From positions 21,740,811 to 21,804,810 of the forward strand of contig OY282605.1 of assembly GCA_958298945.1 (NCBI GenBank): 64,000 nucleotides of DNA. Direction: 5' to 3'. Source of the DNA: Atherix ibis (Eukaryota; Arthropoda; Insecta; Diptera; Athericidae). The position numbers were made by a program, and so were the translations under genes. This document shows positions 34,461-46,600 of this stretch, piece by piece (within the stretch, counting starts at the first letter, position 1; each line of letters starts with the position of its first letter). The notes below the pieces were generated by a model. The model worked only from the letters and a program-made list of their open reading frames with translations. It was not told where the DNA came from and made no database searches.

Positions 34461-35505
34461 GTATCCTTGGTTACTATAGTACTCGTATTTATGTTTTATT
34501 TGTTACCTAAAATTTAAAGAGGTAGTTTTCGGTCAGTTTTGATGCCTCTTGCAGCATTAGTTCCAGAAAATTCTATGATTCGATAATGAAACCAATCGTA
34601 CGATACGAAGATGTACGAGAAGAACACGAGTGAGCCGGCATCATGAAGGTAGTGAGTTTAAAAGCGGCATTTGGTGTGCGGCATTCAAAGTGTTGAGTCA
34701 CGAGAATGTTCTCGCTTTGAATATAAAGGCTGGATAGAAACCAATTTACTTGATAAAATTATGCAAAATATTTTAACTGAAGCAATATAAAAAAAGGTTT
34801 GTTTTGTGTGTTTTTTTTTTGCTGATCATAAAACAGAAAATCAGACCAGGTTCGAACTATAAAAATATAGTAAGAAAATTTAACAAAATTTGATGTCAGA
34901 CCGGGAGGAAGTTATAGACAACCAAACATAAACTATATAAAAACTTTCGATAAGAAATAATAAAATTTTTTAAGAGAAGCATTTTTTTTATCTAATTTGT
35001 TATAATTCTAAACAGTGACAATTACATAAAAATATTATTTTTTAGAGCTCCCCTCACTCCGCGCGGAATCAAATACAGTAAAATAAATTGTTACGAAATC
35101 CCTTATATCCTGTCACAATAGGGACTTATTGGGGTATTGTCCACTCCAAAGTTTTGTTGGTAATTTCGTCAACAGTTGGGATAAGCAGCAGTAGCTCATT
35201 GAGGGTCCAAAAAGGCATCTGTCGAACCTCCCCGCCTTGACCCTTTATTATTTAACCTATCATCCTATACAGAAGAGTTCTACATCCTCAATAATCTGCT
35301 ATTATCCTGGTGACGTATTGTTACACATCCATTAAGTTTTGATAACCATGGGTACAGCGCCATCTCGCGGAATTGAAGGCATTCTTACTTCAAGGGTAAT
35401 AACCGCGCTGTATTTTATGTGATCTCTTTTCCACCTCTTAGTCTGTTTTTTTTTTGTTATAATAAGGTGGAAATAATTGAAAGACAATTGGTCTTATTTG
35501 GTTAA
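34461..35505. other. No gene seen
   Basis: Mixed composition; 35050-35440 is less AT-rich and may be the 3' untranslated part of the minus-strand non-LTR remnant that follows, but no signature is conclusive. Confidence 0.4.
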
Positions 35506-35509
35506 ATTT

Positions 35510-36445
35510 CTATATTGCTCCACGGAAACACCATCAGGCATTACTTCGTGGAGCAGAGATTGATCGAAATCACTACTCTGATGAATTATTTCTACCGTTT
35601 TCTTTCACGCCCATCCAGACGTAGTGTTTTAGGACTGTTATTACAACGATTTTGGCAGCCTCCCAAGCCGTCCTCAAGTCCAACATCAGGACCACGACAT
35701 TCGCCGTCATCAAGGTCCCACCAGCGTACTTCTGTGCCTTCCCTTGCCGCATCGATTCGGGCACAGTAAAGAAACAATTTCTACCATTTTCTTTCACGCT
35801 TATCCAGACGTAGGTTTTAAGGACTGTTGTCTCAAGGACTTCGCCAGCGTCCCAAGACGACATTCTCCAGCATCGGAGCTCCGCGAGCGCACTTATGTTC
35901 CTCTTCTCTTTCCACAATGAATCGGGCACAGTAAAGGAACAGGTGCTCCGCTCTTTCCACTATTCTGTCACAAGAAGGGCACATTGGGCTAGAATCCAAT
36001 TTAAAGAGGATGAAAACATCCGTAACCCATCATAAATTGTGATAGGTCGTAACCAATATAACCATATCTTCGATCTATCCGCGGTCCCACCACCGAGATA
36101 AGACAGTGAGTCCATCTGCCATCGGGGGCATTATCCCAACGATTTTGCCACCCCCTTTTGTACGTATATCTTTCCTGCGTACGAGCCTCAGATCATGCCA
36201 CAGCGTCGCACCGACCTCTCTGTTGGTACAGCCTCTGCCACTTATCTACCACTATTTTGATCGGTATCATTCCGCCTACAATACAAATGCCCTCCTACCG
36301 TAGACTGAGACTACTTCACATATGTAGGTTGCTCTAATCATCCCAATTACCCAAATTGGTGCAGCATACAGCAGGATTGACTCGACCACGGTTGTCAACA
36401 GGGTCCTCCTACTCTACCTCGGTCCCCCAAAGTTCCGAAACACTC
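35510..36445 (-). mobile_element. Non-LTR retrotransposon remnant (C-terminal part), R1/I-type
   Basis: Read on the minus strand, 36440-36340 resembles the RT-to-RNase H region SVLLYAAPIW (here LLYAAPIWVIGMI). About 36040-35930 reads MCPSC-type then RAEHLFLYCARI, the C-x2-C...H-x4-C zinc knuckle at the C-terminus of such elements. A segment of about 190 bases is duplicated in tandem (35575-35765 and 35780-35935, both ending 'gcacagtaaagaaac'-like). Many stops are present. The clade is a guess from motif style. Confidence 0.65.
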
Positions 36446-39400
36446 TATGTATGTGTTTGTGTTGTCGTGTGTGTATGTATAACTAATCTGGGCTCATTTT
36501 TTATATAATAAGGAATATGGTTGATTAACAATTCAGAGAGTTTAGTGATGTGCAATGTGGTTCATTAATTATTCTAAGAATTCAGTGACACGGTCTAACT
36601 AATTACTTTAGATATCCTATGCTCAGTATCGAAATTCTAGTATTATTATTTAACCACTTCAAACATGCTCTAGAGTTCCGTGAAAAATCGTGGAGTGTAC
36701 TTTTCCTGCTGAAAAATATTGAGTTCATTAAAAAATATGCTAAAAATTATGACAAAACATATTTACTTATTTGTTTGCCAATGTGAAGTTCTTAGAGGAC
36801 TTTAGCTAAACAATAAATTAGTCTGGAACCCACATACTAAACAAATAAAAACTAACAGGCTTTACCGACATATACTTAGATTACTGGACAACCGTTTGAA
36901 ATTCACAATAAATAATAAACTTTTAATAAACAATTGAATTAAAAAACCTATTTGGACTTATGAAATCGAACTTTGGGTGCAACAAATCATTCTATGTCAT
37001 ATCGTATGCAGTCCTTGTAATTAAAAATCCTCTACAAAATTTTTCATGTCCATTTTGTATATTCGTAATAGTGTCATACATCGTTAACTTAATGTCCTCA
37101 TCTTGCAAGCGAACTTCCTTTTTTTACGCTGCCCAAAAAATACTCATGGGCGAATAAAAAGACAGTTGCCTCGAGATTTATTAAAATCTTCTTTTTACTC
37201 CCACCTAATTGCTTCAGAATATTATAAATTAATTTCTAATATAAATCTACTCATTAAAATATAAATATTTATAGTTTTAGATATAGAATCGGATCAAAAA
37301 AATTACAAATTATAATAAAAGTTCTCAAGCATTTATGCTTACGTGTATTTTATTACTATTTATCTTTTTTTCCTAATTTTCTTCTTTTTCGTAATTTCAA
37401 CTTTTTTAAATTAAAATTACTTCTTAAGGAGTATATTTTGCAAATTTAAAAGTCTACTTAAAGACTAGACAACTAATCAAAACTGATGCTAAAGTATCAA
37501 GTTTAAATTCATAATAAAATTTTTAAACCAATCTAGACTTACGATATTGAAATTTTGACTGCTACTAAGTGATTCAATTCATATCGAGTCCCATCGCTTC
37601 ATTTATAGCAAATTTATTCCTTTCGGTCAGGACTTATGCGTTGCTCATTATAAAAAGTACTTTGCTCGTTATAAAAAATCTTTCGAAACGTTAAAATGCC
37701 TTGCTTGTTATGTAGAAAAGCACCGATGGATATTTACTCACACTTTATTGTTTTTCTACTGTTAAAATAGTATCTTTATCTTATTATCTATTTGTTACAA
37801 TATTTCCATAATTATAGATGAATAATAAATTTTTAAAAAAAATCTCGCCTTTTTTTTATTAAAATTTGGTTTTTGTTCCATTTTGAGAATTTTTCTTTAA
37901 TCTTATCTGGTATAAAAATCATACACGAAAATGATCTAAAACTATAATTACACTTCCACATTCATAAATATTTTTTTCCTAAATCAAAATCAGTACTGAT
38001 AATAAAAAATAAGTGTACATACCGGAAAGGTGTCTACTTTGTAGTAAAAGAAGCCGATTTGAAATAGAAACAAAATTTATGTATTTATAGGTCATACTAG
38101 GAATAAAACTTTTAAAAAAAAATTCTACTAAAGATACTATAAAGCTAACCAAACGGAAGTACATACCATAAATAGATGGATGCTAATATATTAAATTATT
38201 CTGTCGGAAAGGGATGTTGATGGAAAGTGTAGTAGCCTCAATGGTTCTCGAATACTAATAAGATCATGTGTTGAACCAATGTTTACTAGTATAATTTCAA
38301 AACTAGCACAGTTGCGTATAGGCATAGTAATAAATTTTATTTATATTATAAAAATTATATCGGAAAAATGATGATGAACTTTTCTAAAAAAATTTAATTC
38401 GTCATTTTTTATGATAAACATTTTTTCCGCACTATCCTATCGATAAAATTTTCGTATTAATATTCTAGAATTGATTAATTTTTAGATGTACAAATAGCGA
38501 TCAATAATTTCAGGGTGAACCAGTACAGCATATAAATAGAATGGAAAAAAATTCATTTCCATCAAAATATTTCACATGGAAAATGCTTTTAAGGAAAATT
38601 GGAAGAAAAACCATCCTTTTGTCGGTCGTCAATATTCACCACCACTTATGACTATTTGATGTGGTGTTTATGGTTGACAACAATTTTGTTGTTGTTGTTT
38701 TTTGCAAAAATAAAAGTTTCTAGAGAAAGATTAGAATATTTGACAATGTCTATATAAAAGCTCATTAATAAAAATAGTAAGAATTTAATTTGTCGTCGTT
38801 AGATATTCTTAGAAGTTCATGTTCATGTTTTCAGGACATTATTCTCTTCAAAAAAAAATTACCATCTGACTAAGATTTTTTATTCACTGCAAACAAGAAA
38901 GAAATAATATATTTACATTTATAATCTGCTATTAGCAATATTTTCTTAGATTCTTTTATTCTCTGACTTCTAATTTTGCAGATTTTCCAACAAAAAAAGA
39001 AATTGAAGTCATTAAGTCTTGTTGAAATGGACGCCATTAATTTTCTTTACTCAATTTACAATTTGTATAAATTTTATTTATGCTCAAAAACAAAAAATAA
39101 ATAAATTAAATTTGAAAAAAAAATCTTTCCAAGAAACAAAAATTCGAACTTTTCTGAAAATATTTTCATTTGTCATGATTTTTCCTCGTTAAAGCTTCAA
39201 ATTAATTTTCAGATCATTTAAGTGTCACTCTCAGAAGATTTATAAGTAATTGTCATAGTCAATAAGAAGTAAAATTGAAAAATAATATTACAAAATTGAT
39301 TTATTTGCCAAGTAATAAAATATCATTTAGGGAAGGACTTTGTAATGAAAATATATAAATTATTTGAAAGGGAGGAGAAGTGTACAAAATGTATACTTGA

Positions 39401-39539
39401 AATTATAACTAGGATTATACAAATGCTGTACGAGTAGTGATCTACTTCATTTTTATAATAGCAAAAGTTTAGATAATTTGTACTGTGAAAAGTAAAGTTA
39501 AATAGCTTTTGAATCTAATATATTGCTTAAAATAAGACA
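36446..39539. other. K2P intron 1, nothing recognised
   Basis: About 3.1 kb of AT-rich sequence with no coding, RNA or transposon signature that I could support. Confidence 0.5.
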
Positions 39540-41005
39540 TTTTTGAACTTGAAAAACTTTCGGTAAAAATGTTCAGTAAATATTTTCGGTAAAAATTTTC
39601 AGTCAAAATGTTCGGTAAAACTTTTAGGTAAAAATTTTCGGTAAAAATTTTCGCTAAACATTTTTGGTAAAAAATTTTCAGTAAAAGTTTTCGGTCAGTT
39701 TTGGTAAAAATTTTCATAAAATTTGTCAGTAAAAATTTGTTGTCAAAATTTTCGGTAAAAGCTTTCGGTAAAAATTTTCGATAAAAATTATCAGTAAAAA
39801 TTTTTCAGCAAAAATTTTCAATAAAAATGTTCGGTAAAAATGTTCGGTAAAAATGTTCGGTAAAAATTTTCGGTAAAAATTTCCTGTAAAGATTTTCAGT
39901 AAAAATTGTTATTAAAAATTTGCTAGATAATTTCGGTAGACATTTTTGCCAAAAATTTTCGGTAAAACTCCAGTTAAAATTTTCGGTAAAAATTATCAGA
40001 AAAAACTTTCGGTAAAAATTGCCAGTAAAAACTTCCGGTAAAAATTTTCAATAAATATGTTTGGTAAAACTGTTATGTAAAAATTTTCAATAAACATTTT
40101 CTATAAAAATTTTCTGTAAACATTTCCTGGAAAAATTTTCGGTAAGAATTTTCTGTAAAGATTTTCGGTAAAAATTTTTGTTAAAAATTTGGTAGATAAT
40201 TTCGGTAGAAATTTTTGTCAAAAATTTTTGGTAAAACTCTTCAGTAAAAAATTTCGGTAAAAATTTCCATTAAAAATGTTCAGCCAATATTTTCAGTAAA
40301 AATATTCGGTAAAACTTTTATGTAAAAATTTTCGGAAAAATGTTTAGTAAAAAATTTTCATTAAACATTTTTGGTGAGCTTTCGGTAAAACACTTTAGTA
40401 AAAATTTTTGGTAAAAACTTTTGGTAAAAATTTTCGGTAAAAATTTTCTGTAAAGATTTTCGGTAAAAATTTTTGTTAAAAATTTGGTAGATAATTTCGG
40501 TAGAAATTTTTGTCAAAATTTTTTGGTAAAACTCTTCAGTTAAAATTTTCGGTAAAAATTTCCATTAAATATGTTCAGTAAATATTTTCAGTAAAAATAT
40601 TCGGTAAAACTTTTATGGTTAAACATTTTCGGAAAAAAGTTTGGTAATAAATTTTCAGTAAACATTTTTGGTGAGCTTTCGGTAAAACATTTTAGTAAAC
40701 ATTTTTGGTAAAAAATTTTGTTAAAAGTTTTGGTAAAAATGTTCGTTAAAAATTTTCGGCAAAAATTGTCAGCCAAAATTTATTGTAAAAATTTTCGTTA
40801 AAAATTTTCAGCAAAAGTTTTCAGTAATAATATTTAATAAAAATTTTCCACAAAAATTTTCAGTAAAAATTTACGGTCAAAGTTTTTGCTATAAATTTTT
40901 AGTAAAAATTTTCAGTAAAAACTTTCAAAAAATTTGCTGTAAATTTTTACGGTAGGAACTTTCGGTAAAAATTTTCTGTAAAAATATTTTGGGACAAAAT
41001 GTTCT
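39540..41005 (-). repeat. Short-unit AT satellite, array 2 (inverted relative to arrays 1 and 3)
   Basis: Copies of 'ttttcggtaaaaatt' and variants such as 'ttcagtaaaaattt'. This is the reverse complement of the 'tttttac[t/c]gaaaatt' unit of arrays 1 and 3. A block of about 300 bases is duplicated ('ctgtaaagattttcggtaaa' then 'tttggtagataatttcgg' at about 40150 and 40450). Minus-strand open frames here (e.g. 39469-39717) are repeat artefacts. Confidence 0.9.
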
Positions 41006-43607
41006 CGGAAAAATTATTTTCTCTCATCCTTTGATAGATTAGTAGATTTTGTAGATCATCTTCTTTTTGAGGAAACATTAATGGGCATTTTCCCCTACAT
41101 GTCTTCATGTCCTTGTATTTTCGGTAAAAAAAACTTTTTACATGTTATATGTATAGAGTGGGAGGTATTGACATCGAACGGTTACTGCAGGTGCTGCTGA
41201 GTATGTCAAGGTAGTAAAATGTTGACCATTTGGTGACGACTGCGTACCTATTTCAAGAATTATTTGTTGCTCAAAAAAATTAAATTTAAAAAAATTGATT
41301 ATAAACGAATTATGACATTTTCAAACCCTTCAATTTTTCAGTACCCACCCTAGAGTAAAAGATATCATTAAAATTTAAAAAAAAAATTATTCTATTTAAC
41401 TTTTTTAGTTTTGTTGGTTAAATTGAAAATTTTTTTTTTAAACAATTTTTTCTTTGTTATATAATATTTTCAAATAATTTATGTCTAGACATAAGCTTAG
41501 GTACATACGTCGTACGAGCCAACATTAATGAATGTTCTTTAAGATATAATTTATAAATTCTATGATGAAGTTTTTCAAAACAAAGATGTTCATATTAATT
41601 CGAGATTTCCGAGTGATTTATTTACAAAAAGACAAAAAAAAAATTGTAGTTTCACAAGTTTTCTTCCCATTTGAATTTTGTTGTTTTTTTTTAAAAAAAA
41701 AGAAAAAAAGGGATTTACTTTATAAAATATAGCCTACAGATGCAAACGTTTGCACAAAGATGGAATACGAGTAGTTATTTTCCAGTCAAATTTCACTTTT
41801 ATCTTTTAGCAAATGAAACGACGAGAATGTTAAAAATAGCAAAGATATTAAAATGTGATTAATTCAAACTGAGAAAATATTATTTAATAAACATTTTGGG
41901 TAGCATTGCTGGACACTTAAATTTAAATAGTTTCTGAAGCGCCACGAAGGAATGGTGACAAAATTGTATGATTCAGTGAAGATGTGATTTTAAGATTAAA
42001 AATAATTATCGGTTGGAAATTTTTGTGTGGATATTTTTAGTAGATGTTTATTCTCTAGATATTGAAGATAAAAATAGCTAGCAAAATGAATATTGTATGG
42101 GTGGAAATGTAACAGGAGGAAAATTGAAGAATATTCTACTCTACATGATACTAGCAGGTATGTGGATGCGTATATACGCGCAAATATGAGGACGAGTACC
42201 AAGCACAGCAGATGGAGCTGTATCCAGAATGTCTAATAAATTAAGTGAATTATTGGAGCGCACAAAGGTGGAATCGAACGACTTGATGACGCATCTGATT
42301 GTATGCTGTTGTAATTCTAATATTAAGTTGGACTATAAAAGCAGAGTCATTCATACCAGCCTCAAATTGATATAAATTTTAAAATAGAAAACTTGACAGA
42401 ATCCTGGCTTCTAGAAGGCATTTTCCTATTCGATGCTCTGCGTGGCATTTATAATATGCAATGCATTTTGAATGCAGTCTTGCAACACAAACACTATGCA
42501 GTTCCTAATAGAGTACATATTATATGAATATGCCAAAATTTCGCTTCCGTTCTAAAATGACAAAAGTATTGGGATTGTCCAAATAATTGTGTTGATGTAT
42601 TTTTTTACAACAAAATGTCAGTGGGTGTCAAATGATTTTAGTGAACGCAGCGGAATTTCTTACTAACCAAAATCCATAAAAATATTTGAAATAAAACCGA
42701 AATTATTACTCATGTTTTTATATTTGTTCGTACAATCCGAATGTCAAAACTAATTTCCATTATCTTTTCTGATATTAAAACTGATCCTTAGAAGTAGGAC
42801 TTTTCTGTACATTGACATCCGGAAAGTAATAAACGTGCATTAAGATTGATGGCCCAATTGTGTATTTATGAGTATTTCGAGAGATTTTTTTTTTTTTTTT
42901 GGAAATCACCATCAGTTATAAGAGTTTGTTCATTTGACTTCGACTTGTCTCCAAAATTTCAAAAGGACTATGGTACTTTTTCTATAATTGTACATGTTTT
43001 TACTATAAAAAAAACAGTAGAAGAGAAGCACTAATAAATGATTTAAGGACACATAAACAATTTTTAGCATCATATTGAAAGAGAAATTCTACTTTTACGT
43101 GTTTTATAAAAATAACTACAAAACCAAAATAACTTCGAACGAATTTCTGATGGGTTTGCTAATATATTTATTAATGGTCTCTCCAAATTTTAATGACTTC
43201 GAATTGATATATTTCCCACCATCTGCTCATTGGGTGATAATAAGCATGTTTTCCAATCACAACCACCTACCAACTATTACGTCATAATTCTCAGTCAAGA
43301 ACGAATTCAGATTTTCCACTTAAATGTCAATATTAGAAACCATTGAAATAAGACTACAAATTGGCCGAAACCATTATTCCGAACCATACTTTGAATTGGT
43401 AGCACTTTCGAATCTAAACAATTTAATATTTCAGTTCAAACATACCAGCATGAGGTTAATACTTTGCACAATGTGTTCGAAAAGGCTTAAAATCACTTTG
43501 TGGGTGGTAGCATAGTAAAAATACAATTGAACATTTAAATACGTCACAAAATTGCAAATTTAAAAAGAAAAAACTTCCTTCAAGCGCAGAAAAAAATGCA
43601 TGTAAAT
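41006..43607. other. K2P intron 1, nothing recognised
   Basis: About 2.6 kb of unique-looking AT-rich sequence. No element was identified. Confidence 0.5.
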
Positions 43608-46600
43608 ATTTACTTAGAATTATTTCTACTGAAAATTTTGTTTTACTAAAAAAAATAAAAATTTGTATACAAATTTATTTTTACTGAAAATTTTTATTTG
43701 GAATTTTTACTGGAACTTATTTTTACTGAAAATTATTTTTACTGAAAATTAATTTTATTGAAAATTATTTTTATTGAAATTTTTTTTTACTAAAAACTAT
43801 TTTTACTGGAAAATTATTTTTAATTCACATTATTTTTAATGGAGTTTATTTTTACTGGTAAATTATTTTTGCTGGAAACTATTTTTAATGGAAACTATTT
43901 TTATTAAGAAAAAATTTTAATGAAAATTATTTTTACTGAAAATTATTTTTATTAAAAAATTTTTTAATTGAAAATTATTTTTACTGAAAATTATTTTTAT
44001 TAAAAAATTTTTTTATTGAAAATTATTTTCACTAAAAAAGTATTTTTACAGAAAATTATTTTTGCGGAAAATTATTTTTACTGAAAATTTTTTTTTACTG
44101 GAAATTATTTTTACTGAAAATTATTTTTATTGAAAGTATTTTTACTGAAAATTTTTTTTACTGGAAATTGTTTTTACTGAAAATTTAGTGTTAGTGAAAA
44201 CTATTGTATTTTAACTGAAAATTTTTTTTACTGAAAACTATTTCAACTGAAAATTATTTTTACTGGAAATTATTTTTACTGAAAACATTTTTACTGAAAA
44301 TTATTATTAATGTAAATTATTTTTACTGAAAATTAGTTTTACTGGAAATTATTTCTATTGAAAATTATTTTTATTGAAAATTATTTTTACAAACAATTAT
44401 ATTTATTAAAAATTATTTTTACAGAACATTTTTTTTATCTGAAAATTATTTTTATTGAAAATTATTTTTACTGAAAATTATTTTTATTAAAAATTATTTT
44501 TACTGAAAATTATTTTTACTGGAAAATATTTTTATTGGAAATTATTTTTACCGAAAATTATTTTTATTGAAAATTATGTTTACTGAAAATTATTTTTATT
44601 GAAAACTATTTTTACTGAAATTTATTTTTACTGAAAATTTTTTTTAACTGGAAATTATTTTTACTGAAAATTATTTTTATTGAAAATATTTTTACTGAAA
44701 ATTGTTTTTACTGGAAATTGTTTTTACTGAAAATTTAGTGTTAGTGAAAACTATTGTATTTTACCTGAAAATTTTTTTTACTGAAAACTATTTCAACTGA
44801 AAATTATTTTTACTGGAAATTATTTTTACTGAAAACATTTTTACTGAAAATTATTATTAATGTAAATTATTTTTACTGAAAATTAGTTTTACTGGAAATT
44901 ATTTCTATTGAAAATTATTTTTATTGAAAATTATTTTTACAAAAAATTATATTTATTGAAAATTATTTTTATTGAAAATTATTTTTACTGAAAATTATTT
45001 TTAGTGGAAATTATTTTTACTGCAAATTGTTTTTACCGAAAATTATTTTTATTGAAAATAAGTTTTACCAAAAATTATTTTTATTGAAAATTATTTTTAC
45101 TGAAAATTATTTTTAGTGGAAATTATTTTTACTGGAAATTGTTTTTACCGAAAATTATTTTTATTGAAAATAAGTTTTACCAAAAATTATTTTTATTAAA
45201 AATTATTTTTACTGAAAATTATTTTTATTGAAAACTATTTTTACTGAAATTTATTTTTACTGAAAATTTTTTTTAACTGGAAATTATTTTTACTGAAAAT
45301 TATTTTTATTGAAAATATTTTTACTGAAAATTGTTTTTACTGGAAATTGTTTTTACTGAAAATTTAGTATTAGTGAAAACTATTGTATTTTACCTGAAAA
45401 TTTTTTTTACTGAAAACTATTTCAACTGAAAATTATTTTTACTGGAAATTATTTTTACTGAAAACATTTTTACTGAAAATTATTATTAATGTAAATTATT
45501 TTTACTGAAAATTAGTTTTACTGGAAATTATTTCTATTGAAAATTATTTTTATTGAAAATTATTTTTACAAAAAATTATATTTATTGAAAATTATTTTTA
45601 TTGAAAATTATTTTTACTGAAAATTATTTTTAGTGGAAATTATTTTTACTGGAAATTGTTTTTACCGAAAATTATTTTTATTGAAAATAAGTTTTACCAA
45701 AAATTATTTTTATTGAAAATTATTTTTACTGAAAATTATTTTTAGTGGAAATTATTTTTACTGGAAATTGTTTTTACCGAAAATTATTTTTATTGAAAAT
45801 AAGTTTTACCAAAAATTATTTTTATTAAAAATTATTTTTACTGAAAATTATTTTTACTGGAAAATATTTTTATTGGAAATTATTTTTACCGAAAATTATT
45901 TTTATTGAAAATTATGTTTACTGAAAATTATTTTTATTGAAAACTATTTTTACTGAAATTTATTTTTACTGAAAATTTTTTTTAACTGAAAATTATTTTT
46001 ACTGAAAATTATTTTTATTGAAAATATTTTTACTGAAAATTTTTTTTACTGGAAATTGTTTTTACTGAAAATTTAGTGTTAGTGAAAACTATTGTATTTT
46101 ACCTGAAAATTTTTTTTACTGAAAACTATTTCAACTGAAAATTATTTTTACTGGAAATTATTTTTACTGAAAACATTTTTACTGAAAATTATTATTAATG
46201 TAAATTATTTTTACTGAAAATTATATTTATTGAAAATTATTTTTATTGAAAATTATTTTTACTGAAAATTATTTTTAGTGGAAATTATTTTTACTGGAAA
46301 TTGTTTTTACCGAAAATTATTTTTATTGAAAATAAGTTTTACCAAAAATTATTTTTATTAAAAATTATTTTTACTGAAAATTATTTTTACTGGAAAATAT
46401 TTTTATTGGAAATTATTTTTACCGAAAATTATTTTTATTGAAAATTATGTTCACTTAAAATATTTTTACTGAAATTTATTTTTATTGAAAATTATTTTTA
46501 TTGAAAATTTCTTTTATCTGAAGTTTTTATTAAATGGAAATAACTTTTACCGAAAATTTTTTTTACTTAAAATTAGTTTTACTGAAAATTATTTTGACTG

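Noticed and set aside
39469..40776. Minus-strand frames such as MKIFTKTDRKLLLKIF in array 2
   Set aside because: They arise from the short AT satellite unit and have repetitive, non-protein-like composition.
42846..43515. Cluster of 60-70-codon plus-strand frames at 42.8-43.5 kb considered as a small gene
   Set aside because: The frames are short, in different phases, without splice signals that join them or a recognisable domain.
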